Of a stretch of DNA of 64,000 nucleotides, positions 11,497 to 21,680 are shown piece by piece; the stretch's first letter is position 1; each line of letters begins with the position of its first letter. Below the pieces are notes generated by a model. It saw only the letters and a list, made by a program, of their open reading frames with translations, had not been told where the DNA came from and did no database searches. Source of the DNA: Gerris lacustris (Eukaryota; Arthropoda; Insecta; Hemiptera; Gerridae); assembly GCA_951217055.1 (NCBI GenBank), contig OX578282.1, positions 28,603,157-28,667,156 on the forward strand, written 5' to 3'. The position numbers were made by a program, and so were the translations under genes.

Positions 11497-12486
11497 ACTC
11501 ACGGCAGCAAAATTAGGCATTGTTGTACTGTTTTCAATCTGCAAAATATCATTTTTCTTGATTCTTTTGTGACAAGTCAAAAAGAACAGGCAGCAAAATA
11601 TCAAAGTGTCAGCAAATGTTCAAAGTGTCAGCAAAAGTTCAAAGTGTCAGCAAAAGTTCAAAGTGTGTGTGAAAAAGTTACTACATCTCAGGTTATGAAC
11701 TCTCCCACATTGTTCATTTTTGTATATTTAAATGTAATATTCTGCTAAATATTTATATGTTTTTTGAAAATACCTTTAAAAATTATAATAATAAAACTAA
11801 TATTAGATATTATTTTACAGTGATTATTTTTTAAAAATCTCTAAAAATTGAGATAAAAAACAGCTGTTAATGAAAAAGTGGCAACACTGATTGTTTTGTC
11901 TTTGTTTTGTTTTAACTTTCGAGTCATTACACTTACTCAAACTTTCGAGTCATCTATTCGATTTTTACAACTTTCATTGCTTTAAATCTTTTATCTATCA
12001 AAAAAAGATAATTTAATAGTTTTCTGTTATTATTTTGATAAATTTGTTAATTAGATTTTTGAAGTTTTAATAAACATATGGATGATAATGTTGTGCAAGA
12101 CGTTGAAGACTTGTTTGATAACGCGCCACCCGAAATTGCAAATATTTGCAACATCGTACAAGGAAAGTTTATTGCCCTCTAAATCAGGTACTAAAATCTT
12201 TAGTGTAATTTTTCTGCCGTTAGTAGATAAAATATTGTATGTAACTATGCAGGAAAGGAAACATTTCTAACTCGTTTAAAGATTACCTGCTTCGGTTACA
12301 CCTCAGCAGGTAATTAACGTTTTCCTGCCTCGGCTTCGCCTCGTCAGTCAAAATGTAATTTTCCTGCCTCGGCTTCGCCTCGTCAGTAAATATTTTAGCC
12401 AATCCTCGCCTTCGGCTCGGAACTACAACTTAAAAAACTTGTCAGCAAAATTCCATTTTGCTGCCTAGTGACATAAATAACTATTT
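11497..12486. mobile_element. Fam-H element, diverged copy
   Basis: Starts near ctactcacggcagcaaaatt and ends with the inverse motif, cattttgctgcctagtgac, followed by ataaataactat. It carries the Fam-H internal marks: gtggcaacactg (about 11880) and repeated cctgcctcggcttcgcctcg (about 12330 and 12364). It shares ends and order of motifs with 12487-13260 and 28359-29184 but is more diverged. It directly abuts the next copy, so two family members sit head to tail. Confidence 0.65.
11601..11667. repeat. 19-bp tandem repeat
   Basis: About three and a half copies of tcaaagtgtcagcaaaagt start at 11601, 11620, 11639 and 11658. They lie inside the Fam-H copy, near its left end, and contain the gtcagcaaa motif that also forms part of the element's ends. 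Confidence 0.85.
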
Positions 12487-13260
12487 CCTACTAGCGGCAG
12501 CAAAATTACGCATTATTGAACTGTTTTTAGGCATGAAAGTTTAATTTCTCTGAGGTTTCAAAAAACTTTACAATACGCAGCAAAATACGATTTTGCTGAG
12601 GATTTTTCCAGGCTAGGCCACGCCCACATTCCCTGCTACAAATAAATAAACAAACAACCTTTTCTTTTATGTTATCTTTAACCTAAATTATTTAAACAAT
12701 TTACCTTAAAAATATTACGAATTAATTTAAATACTTATTATAGATTATATTTATAAAATAGAATGGAGTAAAAAGATAAAAAAGAAATAAAACTATTACA
12801 AAGAAATAGTAGGTCTTAAAATAATTATAAATAATTAAATTAGTGGCAACACTGCAGCTCGTCTATTATCATCATTTTGTTTTGTTTTTACTGTATTTCT
12901 GTCATTTCATTTTTTATAATTGTAACATTTGATATTGTTGCTTGTTTTTGTTTTTTTTTAATTTGAATAGTTCAATAATAGTATTTGATGTGTAAGTAAG
13001 TATTATGAAATGAATATTATTTATAGGAAACATTTTTCTGTCGCTAGTAGGAAAATATTGTATGCAACAAGGCAGCAAAGGAAACATTTCTGCCTCATAT
13101 TGATATATTGCCTGCCTCGGCTTCGCCTCGGCAGTCAATCGAATGAATCACCTGCCTCGGCAGTTAATTTCCATAGCCTGGCCTCGCCTCCGGCTCGGAG
13201 GCTAATTTAATCATTCGTCAGAAAAATTCCATTTTGCTGCCTAGTTACATAAATAACTAT
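12487..13260. mobile_element. Fam-H element, well-preserved copy
   Basis: Starts cctactagcggcagcaaaat and ends ttttgctgcctagttac plus ataaataactat. The ends form an imperfect inverted repeat around CTAG-GGCAGCAAAAT. The interior is AT-rich, has gtggcaacactgcagctcg at about 12842, and near the right end carries GC-rich palindromic runs of cctcggcttcgcctcggcag. It is nearly identical to 28359-29184 over most of its length. This copy lacks one of the two cggcttcgcctcgg units at about 13152 and one gcctaggcggcaaaatcg unit near the left end. No coding frame. It looks like a non-autonomous DNA transposon of unknown superfamily. Confidence 0.75.
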
Positions 13261-13317
13261 TATTTATTTTATTTATTTTTTTTTTTTTTATGAAATATGA
13301 TAATAAAAAAAATTACT

Positions 13318-13396
13318 CAGTTCAAAACGGTCCCCCATCCATGTACTGACCACGCCCAGTGCTACTTCGGAAAAGTTCCGAGGTACCCTGAACCCG
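13318..13396 (-). pseudogene. 5S rRNA-derived fragment
   Basis: The minus strand contains ccgaagtagcactgggcgtg followed by gtcagtacatggatggggga and ccg. This closely follows the 3' half of animal 5S rRNA, including the box C region (GGATGGGGGACCG). The 5' half of the gene is not recognisable, and the segment is flanked by T-rich tracts (about 13270-13289 and 13398-13413). It is either a 5S pseudogene or the 5S-derived head of a SINE3-like element. A functional 5S gene would be about 120 bp with intact internal promoter boxes. Confidence 0.55.
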
Positions 13397-13654
13397 ATTT
13401 TTTTTTTTTTTTACTTTTACTTTACTTGTTACTTCACATTCGCAATGTTTCTCATCTAAGGTTGTTTTTGTGGTTTCAACAGAAATACTAAACAGCAATG
13501 TACAAATGTACTAAAGGCTTACCATCCTATATCATTCACCGTAGTTTTTTAGGCATTGGAAGTTTTTTGTTTACACATACACAATCTTACAATTTATTGT
13601 AAGTGTAAGTAACCAGAGAATATTTTTTAATTCTTTGCACGCTAATTTATTATT

Positions 13655-14015
13655 TTACTACGTTTTATTAGCTTGCTTTCTTGTTTGTTTGCCCAGTACA
13701 AATCTTGCAATCGACTTTATTTAACATCCCGAGTAGCTAGACATTTGAAACTTTTAGAATAGCTCAGAACACGATGACAATGCATTATTTTAATACTTTC
13801 ATCCATCTTTCAGCAGAATTTAATTCGTTATCAGCAAATTTTTTTGTATGGAAAGTTAGTTCGGAAAAAATCCGCAAGATTTTTTTATTTGTTTTGACAT
13901 GACCCATATTTACGAACTTCATTTTGACGGGTTTCAAATTTATGATTTTTTATTTAGTCAACAGAAAATTTAAAAACGTAGTATATACAAAGTTCTTTTT
14001 ATCTTGTAATTATTA
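13655..14015. repeat. Fam-E dispersed repeat
   Basis: 13655-13830 matches 37989-38165 closely (tattagcttgctttcttgtt, cccgagtagctagacattt, gctcagaacacgatgacaat, ctttcagcagaatttaattc). 13925-14015 matches the reverse complement of 40025-40110 (cgggtttcaaatttatgatt, then agtcaacagaaaat). The two halves are therefore separated and differently oriented elsewhere in the window, which suggests a composite or rearranged family. Confidence 0.7.
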
Positions 14016-15287
14016 ACTTTAATCTTTGTCTTTATTATAATTTGTTTTTAAATTTAATTATCCAACCCTAGGGGTTCATAAATTGAGTTAGGAAATTAGG
14101 AGAGATACAAGTAATTTTATTTATATAAAAAAAGAAAAAAAGCTGAATTATTTCCAATTTATGGAAAAGGTTTGGTGCTATTATAATGTTTTTTTCTAAC
14201 AACAGAAATTCTAGTTCTACTTCAGACAACTTTTTGACTTGCCTGTCAACTGATTTTTTCCCCTTTTTAAATGAACCAGTGTAGACAATTCTTCCTTTAT
14301 AAAGAAGGAACAAATTATTGCTCCTGTCACTTTTTTACATCTAGGGCCGCGTCTTTCTTTTTGTTCAAACTACCCCCACTTTTTTTCAAAACCCCTCCGG
14401 GAAAATAATTGAGCGAAAAATAATAAAAAAATATAGAAGAGATTCTCTCCTTTTTCACTTTTTCAAAAAAAAAAAAAAAAAACCGCTGATGTTGAACGAA
14501 ACGAAATGAAGATGAGCGTGGGGGGGGGGGGGGGTTAAAGAAAAACAGGGCTACTCAAATTTTAATTTCCTCCGGGGCATCAAGTGTTCAAAAAAGAATC
14601 GAACAACTCAACAACATCCTGACATCAACAACGGCGCAGTAAAAAAAAGACGAAAATCATAAAAGAATAAATAAATAAGGTAGGAAAAGGAGGCGTGAAA
14701 AATGAAAGGCACTCAAAATAGAGTGAAGAGAAGGGTGAGAGAAATCGAGTGAAATTTGTGGGGAGTTTGAAGAAAAAAAAGCACAAAGGGAAAAATAATT
14801 CAGTGTTCTTTGTACTTACCCTCCCCCTTATTTTCTAAAATCCACCGACAATCTGCCAATCGCAAAGCTTCTTTTTTTTGTTTCCCCTTTTCCTTCTTCT
14901 TGGCAAGAGCAATTTTCTACCGGAGGGCGCTTTTTTAAAGGGGAGTTGAAGGTACAAAGGAAGAGAGAAAAGATGTCAGCAACCGTAGACAGGGCTTTTT
15001 CCTCTGACTCCTTGAACAGACTTCCCCCAAACTCTCTACGCCATATTCTAATTACAAATTCATTTTGAGCCGAAAAAAGGGGGAAGGTTGAGTCAAAAAA
15101 CGAAATAGAATTCTCTACCAACAGAAAATGAAAAAAATATATAAAGCGAGCACCATCGTAGTAAACATGAACAGGAGTTGACGTGGTAAAAACTCCTCCC
15201 AAAGATTTCGGCTGTTTTTATGAAAATTTTCTTTTTCAATCCACTATTTCAGAAATAAAATAGAAATGCGGCGGAAAGGTTGGTAAA
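14016..15287. other. Purine-rich noncoding stretch with G and A runs
   Basis: 14340-15287 is unusually purine-biased on the plus strand. It has an A run at about 14464-14481 and a G run of about 14 bases at 14520-14534. A 124-codon minus-strand frame at 14828-15202 has no recognisable motif and rides on the pyrimidine bias of the complement, so it is not called. Confidence 0.5.
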
Positions 15288-15312
15288 GGGGGGAGGGGGG
15301 AGGGGGGAGGGG
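15288..15312 (+). other. Strong G-quadruplex-forming tract
   Basis: Four G runs of lengths 6, 6, 6 and 4 are separated by single A residues. This easily meets the usual pattern of four or more runs of at least three G with short loops. It lies in a purine-rich region between two other G runs (14520-14534 and about 15491-15504). No gene start is assigned nearby, so any regulatory role is speculative. Confidence 0.85.
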
Positions 15313-16023
15313 TTTTTGGTACCGGAAAAAATAAAATGGTTGAAAATCTTCCAATCTTCTTGTTAAAGGTTGTTTTTTTTAGTACTTGGGGGAAAAAAAT
15401 CAAACGGAAAAGTAAATTTATTTTTGAGGTTTAATACGGAAAATCGTTTTTGAAAAGTGGTTTTTATATTAATATTTTTTTGGTGGGGAAGAGGGGGGGG
15501 GGGGCTTTTGCTAAATCTATATTCAATTTAAATGAAAATTGCTTTATTATTTATTAATTTATTTTTTATTTCTTGTTAAGAAATAAATAAATAAAGTGTT
15601 TTATTGTATATGTCGGACGATGTATTGCTACTCTATTTACCTTTAAATAAATAAATTTACGATTTACTCAATGAATGATCTAATCATCGTCATTTGTGTA
15701 GAAAATACTATTACCTCCAAATTAATTATGAATGCGTTATAAATTTTTTAATATTCATACATTATCCGACGAACAGAAAATTTTATCCGTTCGGCAGGCC
15801 CTTTCCACCACGAAACCTGATTAGTCTAGACCGATTTTGATGAATCATTATTTATTTTCTTCCTTCTTACTCCCAGACTAAAAAAAAAATTAAAAGTCTG
15901 CTGATTTTTTTTTGTAAAATTAATAAATTGTTTTAAAACAGATTTTCTATTTAAACCTAATCAAACTAATTATTGATGCTCAATAGCAAATAATTATTAT
16001 AATTTTAATTTTTGTTAATAGTT
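15313..16023. other. Unassigned AT-rich stretch
   Basis: Contains a second G run at about 15491-15504 and otherwise AT-rich sequence with no gene, repeat family or RNA recognised. Confidence 0.5.
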
Positions 16024-16086
16024 TTTGAGTAGTTGGGTCCGTTAAGGAAATTAAAAGCCCCACTTCGATCATTCTCAAGCTGACTA

Positions 16087-16177
<91 letters not shown>
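16024..16177. repeat. Dispersed repeat fragment plus (TA)n microsatellite
   Basis: 16024-16085 (ttgagtagttgggtccgtta, aggaaatt, gatcattctcaagctgact) resembles 1128-1222. It runs straight into an uninterrupted (TA)n of about 90 bp at 16088-16177. The alternating frame gives long Tyr-Ile chance ORFs, which are not genes. Confidence 0.85.
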
Positions 16178-16180
<3 letters not shown>

Positions 16181-16459
16181 ATTTGTCAACCACTAGGTAG
16201 TTAGTGGCTCCCATCTCTTAGGATCTCTATCCTTTATAGCTTAATCTGTGCATAAATGGAGGTGTAAAAATGTTGGTTTTTTTCGTAAGATATTTATTCC
16301 TTGTGCATATGATATATTTTTTTAAACTGTAGCTTGCAGGACCATTTATTTTGTTAATTTTTGTCAAATAAAGACAATAGTGAATATTAAAGACAATACT
16401 ATTGAACAAAACACTCTCATACAGAGAAATCAGATTTTAAAGAAATTTGGATGGTTTGT

Positions 16460-16585
16460 TGATTGTATGTTGCTCTCAGATGAACATATTAAATTGAACC
16501 GTTTGCGCACACTCAAATCACTCAATTTTGCTAAATTGAAACATTTTTCATGTAAAAAATCAAATCAATTTTTACAGATTTAAAA
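16460..16585. repeat. Fragment related to the 50031-50394 MITE and its flank
   Basis: Segments tgctaaattgaaacattttt, catgtaaaaaatcaaatcaa and tttttacagattt align with 50370-50425, which is the right end of the MITE and the sequence beyond it. The match crosses the MITE boundary, so it reflects a larger repeat containing both. Confidence 0.5.
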
Positions 16586-17401
16586 TAAAAGGAGAGGAAA
16601 AAATTAAATAAATTATATAGTTATACTAGCACATAGCAATATAGTTTGTACTAGCACATTATCATTTAAGTACGTTATAGAACGCGAGGATGCAATGTGC
16701 CACAATAATCTATAGACTATTTTTAATGTGTTCAACAGGTAACCTCCTGTTTACTCTTTGTTTTTTGTTTTTTTATTTTCATCAATATTTCGAAGTGCTA
16801 AATCTTTTCTCGGAAAACTACTTATATGGATAGATCCGTAATTAAATGCACTACATTTTAGAATTTTTAACTGAAAATCATTAGATCTGTTTTTCAAACA
16901 TTTTTTTTATTAGTTGTCGAGAAATTTTGAACTAGAATTATAAATCTCAATTTAGCCTCGGGATATGATTTTTCTAAACATGAATTTATCGATTTATCGG
17001 TCCATCAGTCCATCGCAATATTTTCTCTTTATATGCGAGTATATGAGAGTGTATAAACTGTTATTGGTTAATGTGTTTAACAAATCAACCTTAAAATTCA
17101 ATCCACCACTAGGGTGATCAATTAATGTTTATCGTTCTGTTGTTAAGTACCAAATGTCTAGACTAATAATGTATGATATATAAAGTACGTTTATAAAGAT
17201 GAAATACAATAAAATTACCTACCATACTTCAATTTAGAAGAAATGTTAGCCATCTTATTGGGAAAAAATTGCTCTAAAGTAGTTCCAACAAATTTGTCTT
17301 TGCTCTAAAGTATAGTTGGAAGTCTTTCTCTATAGCAAATTGGACTAAAGACGCGGTCGATAAAACAAAATAAAAATAAGCATTTATTTACTTTTCGTAC
17401 A
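16586..17401. other. Noncoding stretch with a decayed Fam-B fragment
   Basis: 16940-17055 contains Fam-B-like pieces in minus orientation: cctcgggatatgatttttct, aaacatgaa, and tattttctctttatatgcga. Compare 47633-47660 and 47820-47850. The remainder is unassigned AT-rich sequence. Confidence 0.4.
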
Positions 17402-19429
17402 ATTTTCAGTAGCGTCTAAGGTCAAAGGTGTGACAGGATAAAAAAAGAAGCGACGAAAGAAAAATATAAGCTAAAAGAAGAAACAGGTGTGAACGAGGTC
17501 TGGAAGAGTGAGGAAAGGAGTGATATAAGGAGTGAGATAGAGTGAGATGGATGACGAAGGAGATCGGATGGGGCGTCAAGACCAATTGTCTGTAATTTGT
17601 CTCCCTTTGTTAACCTTATTCTCAGCTGGAAACGGAACCCCCCCTCCCCCCTATCCTCGTGGCAAGAAAAGGAGAAAGAAAAAACCCTAAAAAGAATAAT
17701 AAGTTGAGACAGTGCTGCCAACGTCTCCACTTTTTCAATTATATTTCACTAGGAGAGAGAGTGAGTTGAAGGTAGAGGCAGAGTTTTGAAGGTTCAACTC
17801 TGAACTTATCGCTAGCCATTACTCAGGGCCCAACCCCCGGGTTCCAGAGGGTAGTCGTTTATCATGCTGTGTGGCAGCCCTGCGGGGGCCTTCCCTTGCT
17901 AACTGACACACATAAATCTTCATATTGTGCAATATAGTTAATTCTTTGTAGCCATTTTTTAAAGGCTTCTCTCTCTCTCTCTCTCCGGCTTTGACTCTTT
18001 TCGGAGTACCGCATTGTAGAAGAGGTTTTAGTGTGCCGATAACCCTCGGCCACGGGTCGGTCCGTATTCCCAATTCTTCCTTGTTCAACCTCGTTTACTA
18101 CACACAGGAGGTGAATGTCTCGAGTTGTTTTTTTTTAAATTTTTATTCTTCTCTCGGGTTTAATCTGCCTTCTCTGTCATTATGAATGAATACGTATTAA
18201 CTCTCTCGGGGAGAGAAGAGAAAGAGTAAAGATATAAATAATGACTGCAGAAGAATAAACGACTTACAAGGGGAAACAGTCATACTTCGTAATTACCAGT
18301 CATCAATCATCCCTCTACTTTTATTTTTTTTTATATAGAGGGAAGTCCTACAAGAAGAATCGTTACATTATTACACATTAATCTTTGTTTTTATTATTAT
18401 ACTCGTGGGCAACGGTGTATTCTCGACGTTTATAAATTTATTAATGATTAATACGTGGAATATATTTTGACAGTGCATTTACCTAAAGGTATAATACAAT
18501 TACTGGTTTCCATTGGTAATTTCTGTAATTTATTATCCGTGTGTGTAATACAATCCCTCGAAGTATTAATATAAATATCTTCTTTATTCTTGTAGTTTAA
18601 TGCAACAACTGGTTTTTCCATTTGCAAATCCATGTAGAACTTTGCCTTCAAAAGTTCAGTTGCTCTGAATTAAAAGGATATTTTAAATTTATTGGAATGC
18701 TTTTGAACCTTGATAAGCAGATTATATTGTTGGTATTCCGCGTTCCTTTTTTAAAAGGTATATTTCAAATTTTCGTTTTAAAGTTATAAGTATTGAAAAA
18801 TTTAGCTTGAATTTTAAATAAGTTTATAAAAAGCGTTTAATGCTAGTTGACAAGGCGAAGTCAATAAAACAAAATCAAGACGAAGTCAATTACAAAATCG
18901 TTATTGATTAATCCTTAAGAATTGTTTGTTCGAGAATAGTTTGTCAGGAAATTCTTTGAAACGGTATATAATTAACTATCCAATCGTAAGAGGTTTGGAC
19001 AATTCCAAAGAACGTGGTAGGGAAGGAAACCTCATAAAAGGAAAATACAGATTATTTTGACGTCAGAACGTCTAAGGCAAGAACGAGATTTATTTTTTGG
19101 TTTTTAAATTTGCAAAAATGTTAATTATGAGCACACAGATGCTCTAAGTTAAAAAGAAAGAGGCTTCACCTCTCATGTTAGCCGATGTCTCTTTTGATAA
19201 AGTTTTAGTTTTTTGTACCAAAGTTCGGCTACTATAGACGAATATCAAGCTACACAATTTTATTGACATTAAAACGCTTATAATTCGAAAGAATTCCACT
19301 ACATTTTATATTTTGAATATTTGGCCAGGATATACCGTAGAACTTCCATAAGACGATGTTCAGCACAAATCTTAACATGTTAAGTAAGTTAAGTCCAGAG
19401 TCCAGGTGGGGTCTTAACTCTTCTTATAG
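17402..19429. other. Unassigned stretch, GC-richer at 17400-18180
   Basis: 17400-18180 is less AT-rich, with a (CT)n run at about 17968-17985 and GC-rich bits such as ggcccaacccccgggttcc at 17827 and tgcgggggcc at 17881. Frames at 17422-17730 and 17819-18088 on the minus strand carry no recognised domain. The stretch could hold an untranslated exon or promoter, but nothing decisive is visible. 18180-19429 is AT-rich with nothing recognised. Confidence 0.4.
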
Positions 19430-20440
19430 GGTATAATTTGGGTGTCAGCTCCTCGTAACTGGTGTTTAAGGACTCTTCTGTTTGTGATGAAGACGCTTGC
19501 TGCTTTCTGAAATCAGAATTACCTGTCTGTTTAAGAAAATAGATAGATAAATTTGAGTACACAGATTTATGTAGAAGCTATGGAATAAATCCGTTTTTAA
19601 AGGAAGTTAAGACGGTTTAATATCAAAGTAAATTTGTTTCAAATGGATATGGGAACAACAAGCTAGATTTCTTAAGTGATAAGCTATGCTAACTTTTTTA
19701 GACACAATATGTTCAGTTTATTGTCACATCACAATGCCATTAAGTTTTTGCTAATCTGTTTCATCGTTAGTTTTTATATGTATTTTGAAATTGATTGAGG
19801 ATGAGTTAATAAAGTAAAGTATTTCCTCCCCAAGGATATTATTTTTGGATATTTGGGGAATCCTAGGAGGTTCTAACATTTATCGAAGCTTAACGCCATC
19901 GTAGAAAGGTGGTTTAGCGATTTTGTGGAATATAATGAATAAGAGTGTTTGGAGTCATTCTAAGTTGCTTTGCTGTTCCTCATGACTCAAGTCCGTACGT
20001 CAAGGTTAGTTTTATAATAATACCGACAGTTCACATTGATTATTTAGGAGTCTAGTAATTAGTTTGTATCGCCTATTAGTATGTTGTCGTTTTTGTTTTG
20101 TGTGTCTAGCCCAAGTCAGATTTCTATCGAAATGTAATCCTAGATGGAGTCTGCCTTGACTAAGGGATAGGAATATGGTTGAGAGTGACTAGAGGACATG
20201 TAGCTTGACGTAACGAAAAAGTGACATGTACTCTTTTACGTTGGTTAATTTTGATCCTCTCCATTTTCTCAACTAGGTGTCAAGCAGATCTAAGTGATTT
20301 CTAAGTTGGTCTGAAGCTTTAATAGGGTCTTCGAGGGTCAAGATGATACTTTCATCGTCGGCGAATGTGGATAGAATTGTGGTAGAATATTTAGGAAGGT
20401 TGGAAGTGTAGACGGGTTTAAAGTTCTCTTGCCATGTTTA
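19430..20440 (-). pseudogene. Decayed Jockey-clade LINE reverse transcriptase
   Basis: On the minus strand a reverse transcriptase can be followed with several stops. First comes YTSNLPKYSTTILSTFADDES (about 20410-20350), which holds the F-A-D-D catalytic motif C. Next is a segment with LTLEDPIKASDQLRNHLDLL, then a stop and LRKWRG. Further on is YVKLHV, then RLHLGLHFDRNLTWARHTKQ (about 20150-20090), which matches the Y-L-G-L-H-x-D-x-x-L-T-W block after the catalytic core. Beyond it lies a degenerate version of the thumb region (about 20040-19880) with two or more stops. The order and spacing are those of Jockey-clade elements. No endonuclease or gag is visible, and the copy is old. Fam-C begins about 130 bp upstream of it. 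Confidence 0.7.
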
Positions 20441-20572
20441 AAGAGAAATTAATGGTTTTTGGAAATGGAATCTAAACGAGTGGGTGATCCCTTTAATTGA
20501 ATCTAAATTATTTGAAAAGCCAGCTTTAATATCTTTTTCGTAAAATTTAGTTTAAATTGACAAGTTCTTGGA

Positions 20573-21680
20573 ACGAAGTTCCTTATGGCACGTTCTGGAG
20601 CCCGGGAGTGAATAAATAAAAACGACCAAAATCACCGTCACAAAATAACCGTCTCAAAATCACTGTCACGCAAAAACCGTCACGAAATCTACCGATGACG
20701 ATAACTTGAATAAAAGATCACCAAGTTAGATGAAATTTGGTACACATGTTCATTTTACCAATGCCCAGGCTAAGTTCGTTGGAAAACGTTATCCGCCCAA
20801 GCGTTCACGCGCAACGCTCGCGTAAACGTAAGCTTCAAAAATATGGGAAAAAATGTTATGGAAGCCTGTTACTTGACTTGTTTATTTTTGTTATATGTCA
20901 AAATGTCACTTGGTTTTGTAAATATCGAAAATATAATCACGGTATTGTTTAAAGTAAAATTGATCTGTGCTGACGCTTATTTCAATATATTAGGTATATT
21001 ATTATAATACTGTGTATTTAATCCAAGAAAAAATTCTGACTTCATCTATTTAATGAGATAAACAACTTTTTTAAATATTTTTTTTTAGTAAAACGAACAC
21101 CGACACTGTTATGAAGTGATAAAGATCGCTAAATTGATTAAAGTGGACCTAAAATAAAGAAAACGTTTTTACCGAAGATCCGTTCTAACGTATAACGATT
21201 TTAATCAAACTTCTTACACATTGTCTAAAGTACAATTGAAACAGGCATGTAAAATTTCAACCGGATTCAAGCAGAAGCTTTAGAGTAGGGAAGAGATATA
21301 TTATATAATATTTTAAATTAATCGGCCGGGTGGGTAGAAAATGGTCCTATTTCAATCCAACATCCTTTAACAAACATACTCTTTAACTATAAACTCATCA
21401 TGATCAACTTTTTTCTTATATTCAATATATATTTATAGTAAGACGCTTGCTTTAATGATACAAATAATGATTTTCTTTTAAATTTTCCTTAAATCTTGCT
21501 AGGTACAAACAGTTCGTTACTTTTAATTTTGTCTCTTTTCTAACTCCGCCATGTATAAGTAGTTAGCAATGTATACGTACTTAGCAGTGTGATTTTATAA
21601 TTTATATTTAATGAAAAATGTAAGGAACTTCAATCCTACCGGGTGTCCCGCGACACCACACGAATTTTTTTTAAACGTGT
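20573..21680. mobile_element. Fam-C element, uninterrupted copy
   Basis: Begins with the small hairpin ggaacgaagttcc (20573-20585) followed by ttatggcacg. It ends near gtaaggaacttcaatccta, then ccgggtgtcccgcgacacc at about 21655. The terminal GGAACGAAGTTCCTTA is repeated inversely at the right end of the second copy (45382-45397). Internal blocks at 21080-21160 and 21170-21320 match 41455-41700, and 21547-21605 matches 45301-45360. The segment 20690-20825 also matches 40250-40420 inversely. No coding capacity. It shows the undisturbed target site of the LINE that inserted in the second copy (gtctcttttctaactccgcc at about 21531). Confidence 0.7.

Noticed and set aside
14828..15202. 124-codon minus-strand frame
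   Set aside because: Lies in a purine-biased stretch where one strand has few stops. No motif recognised.
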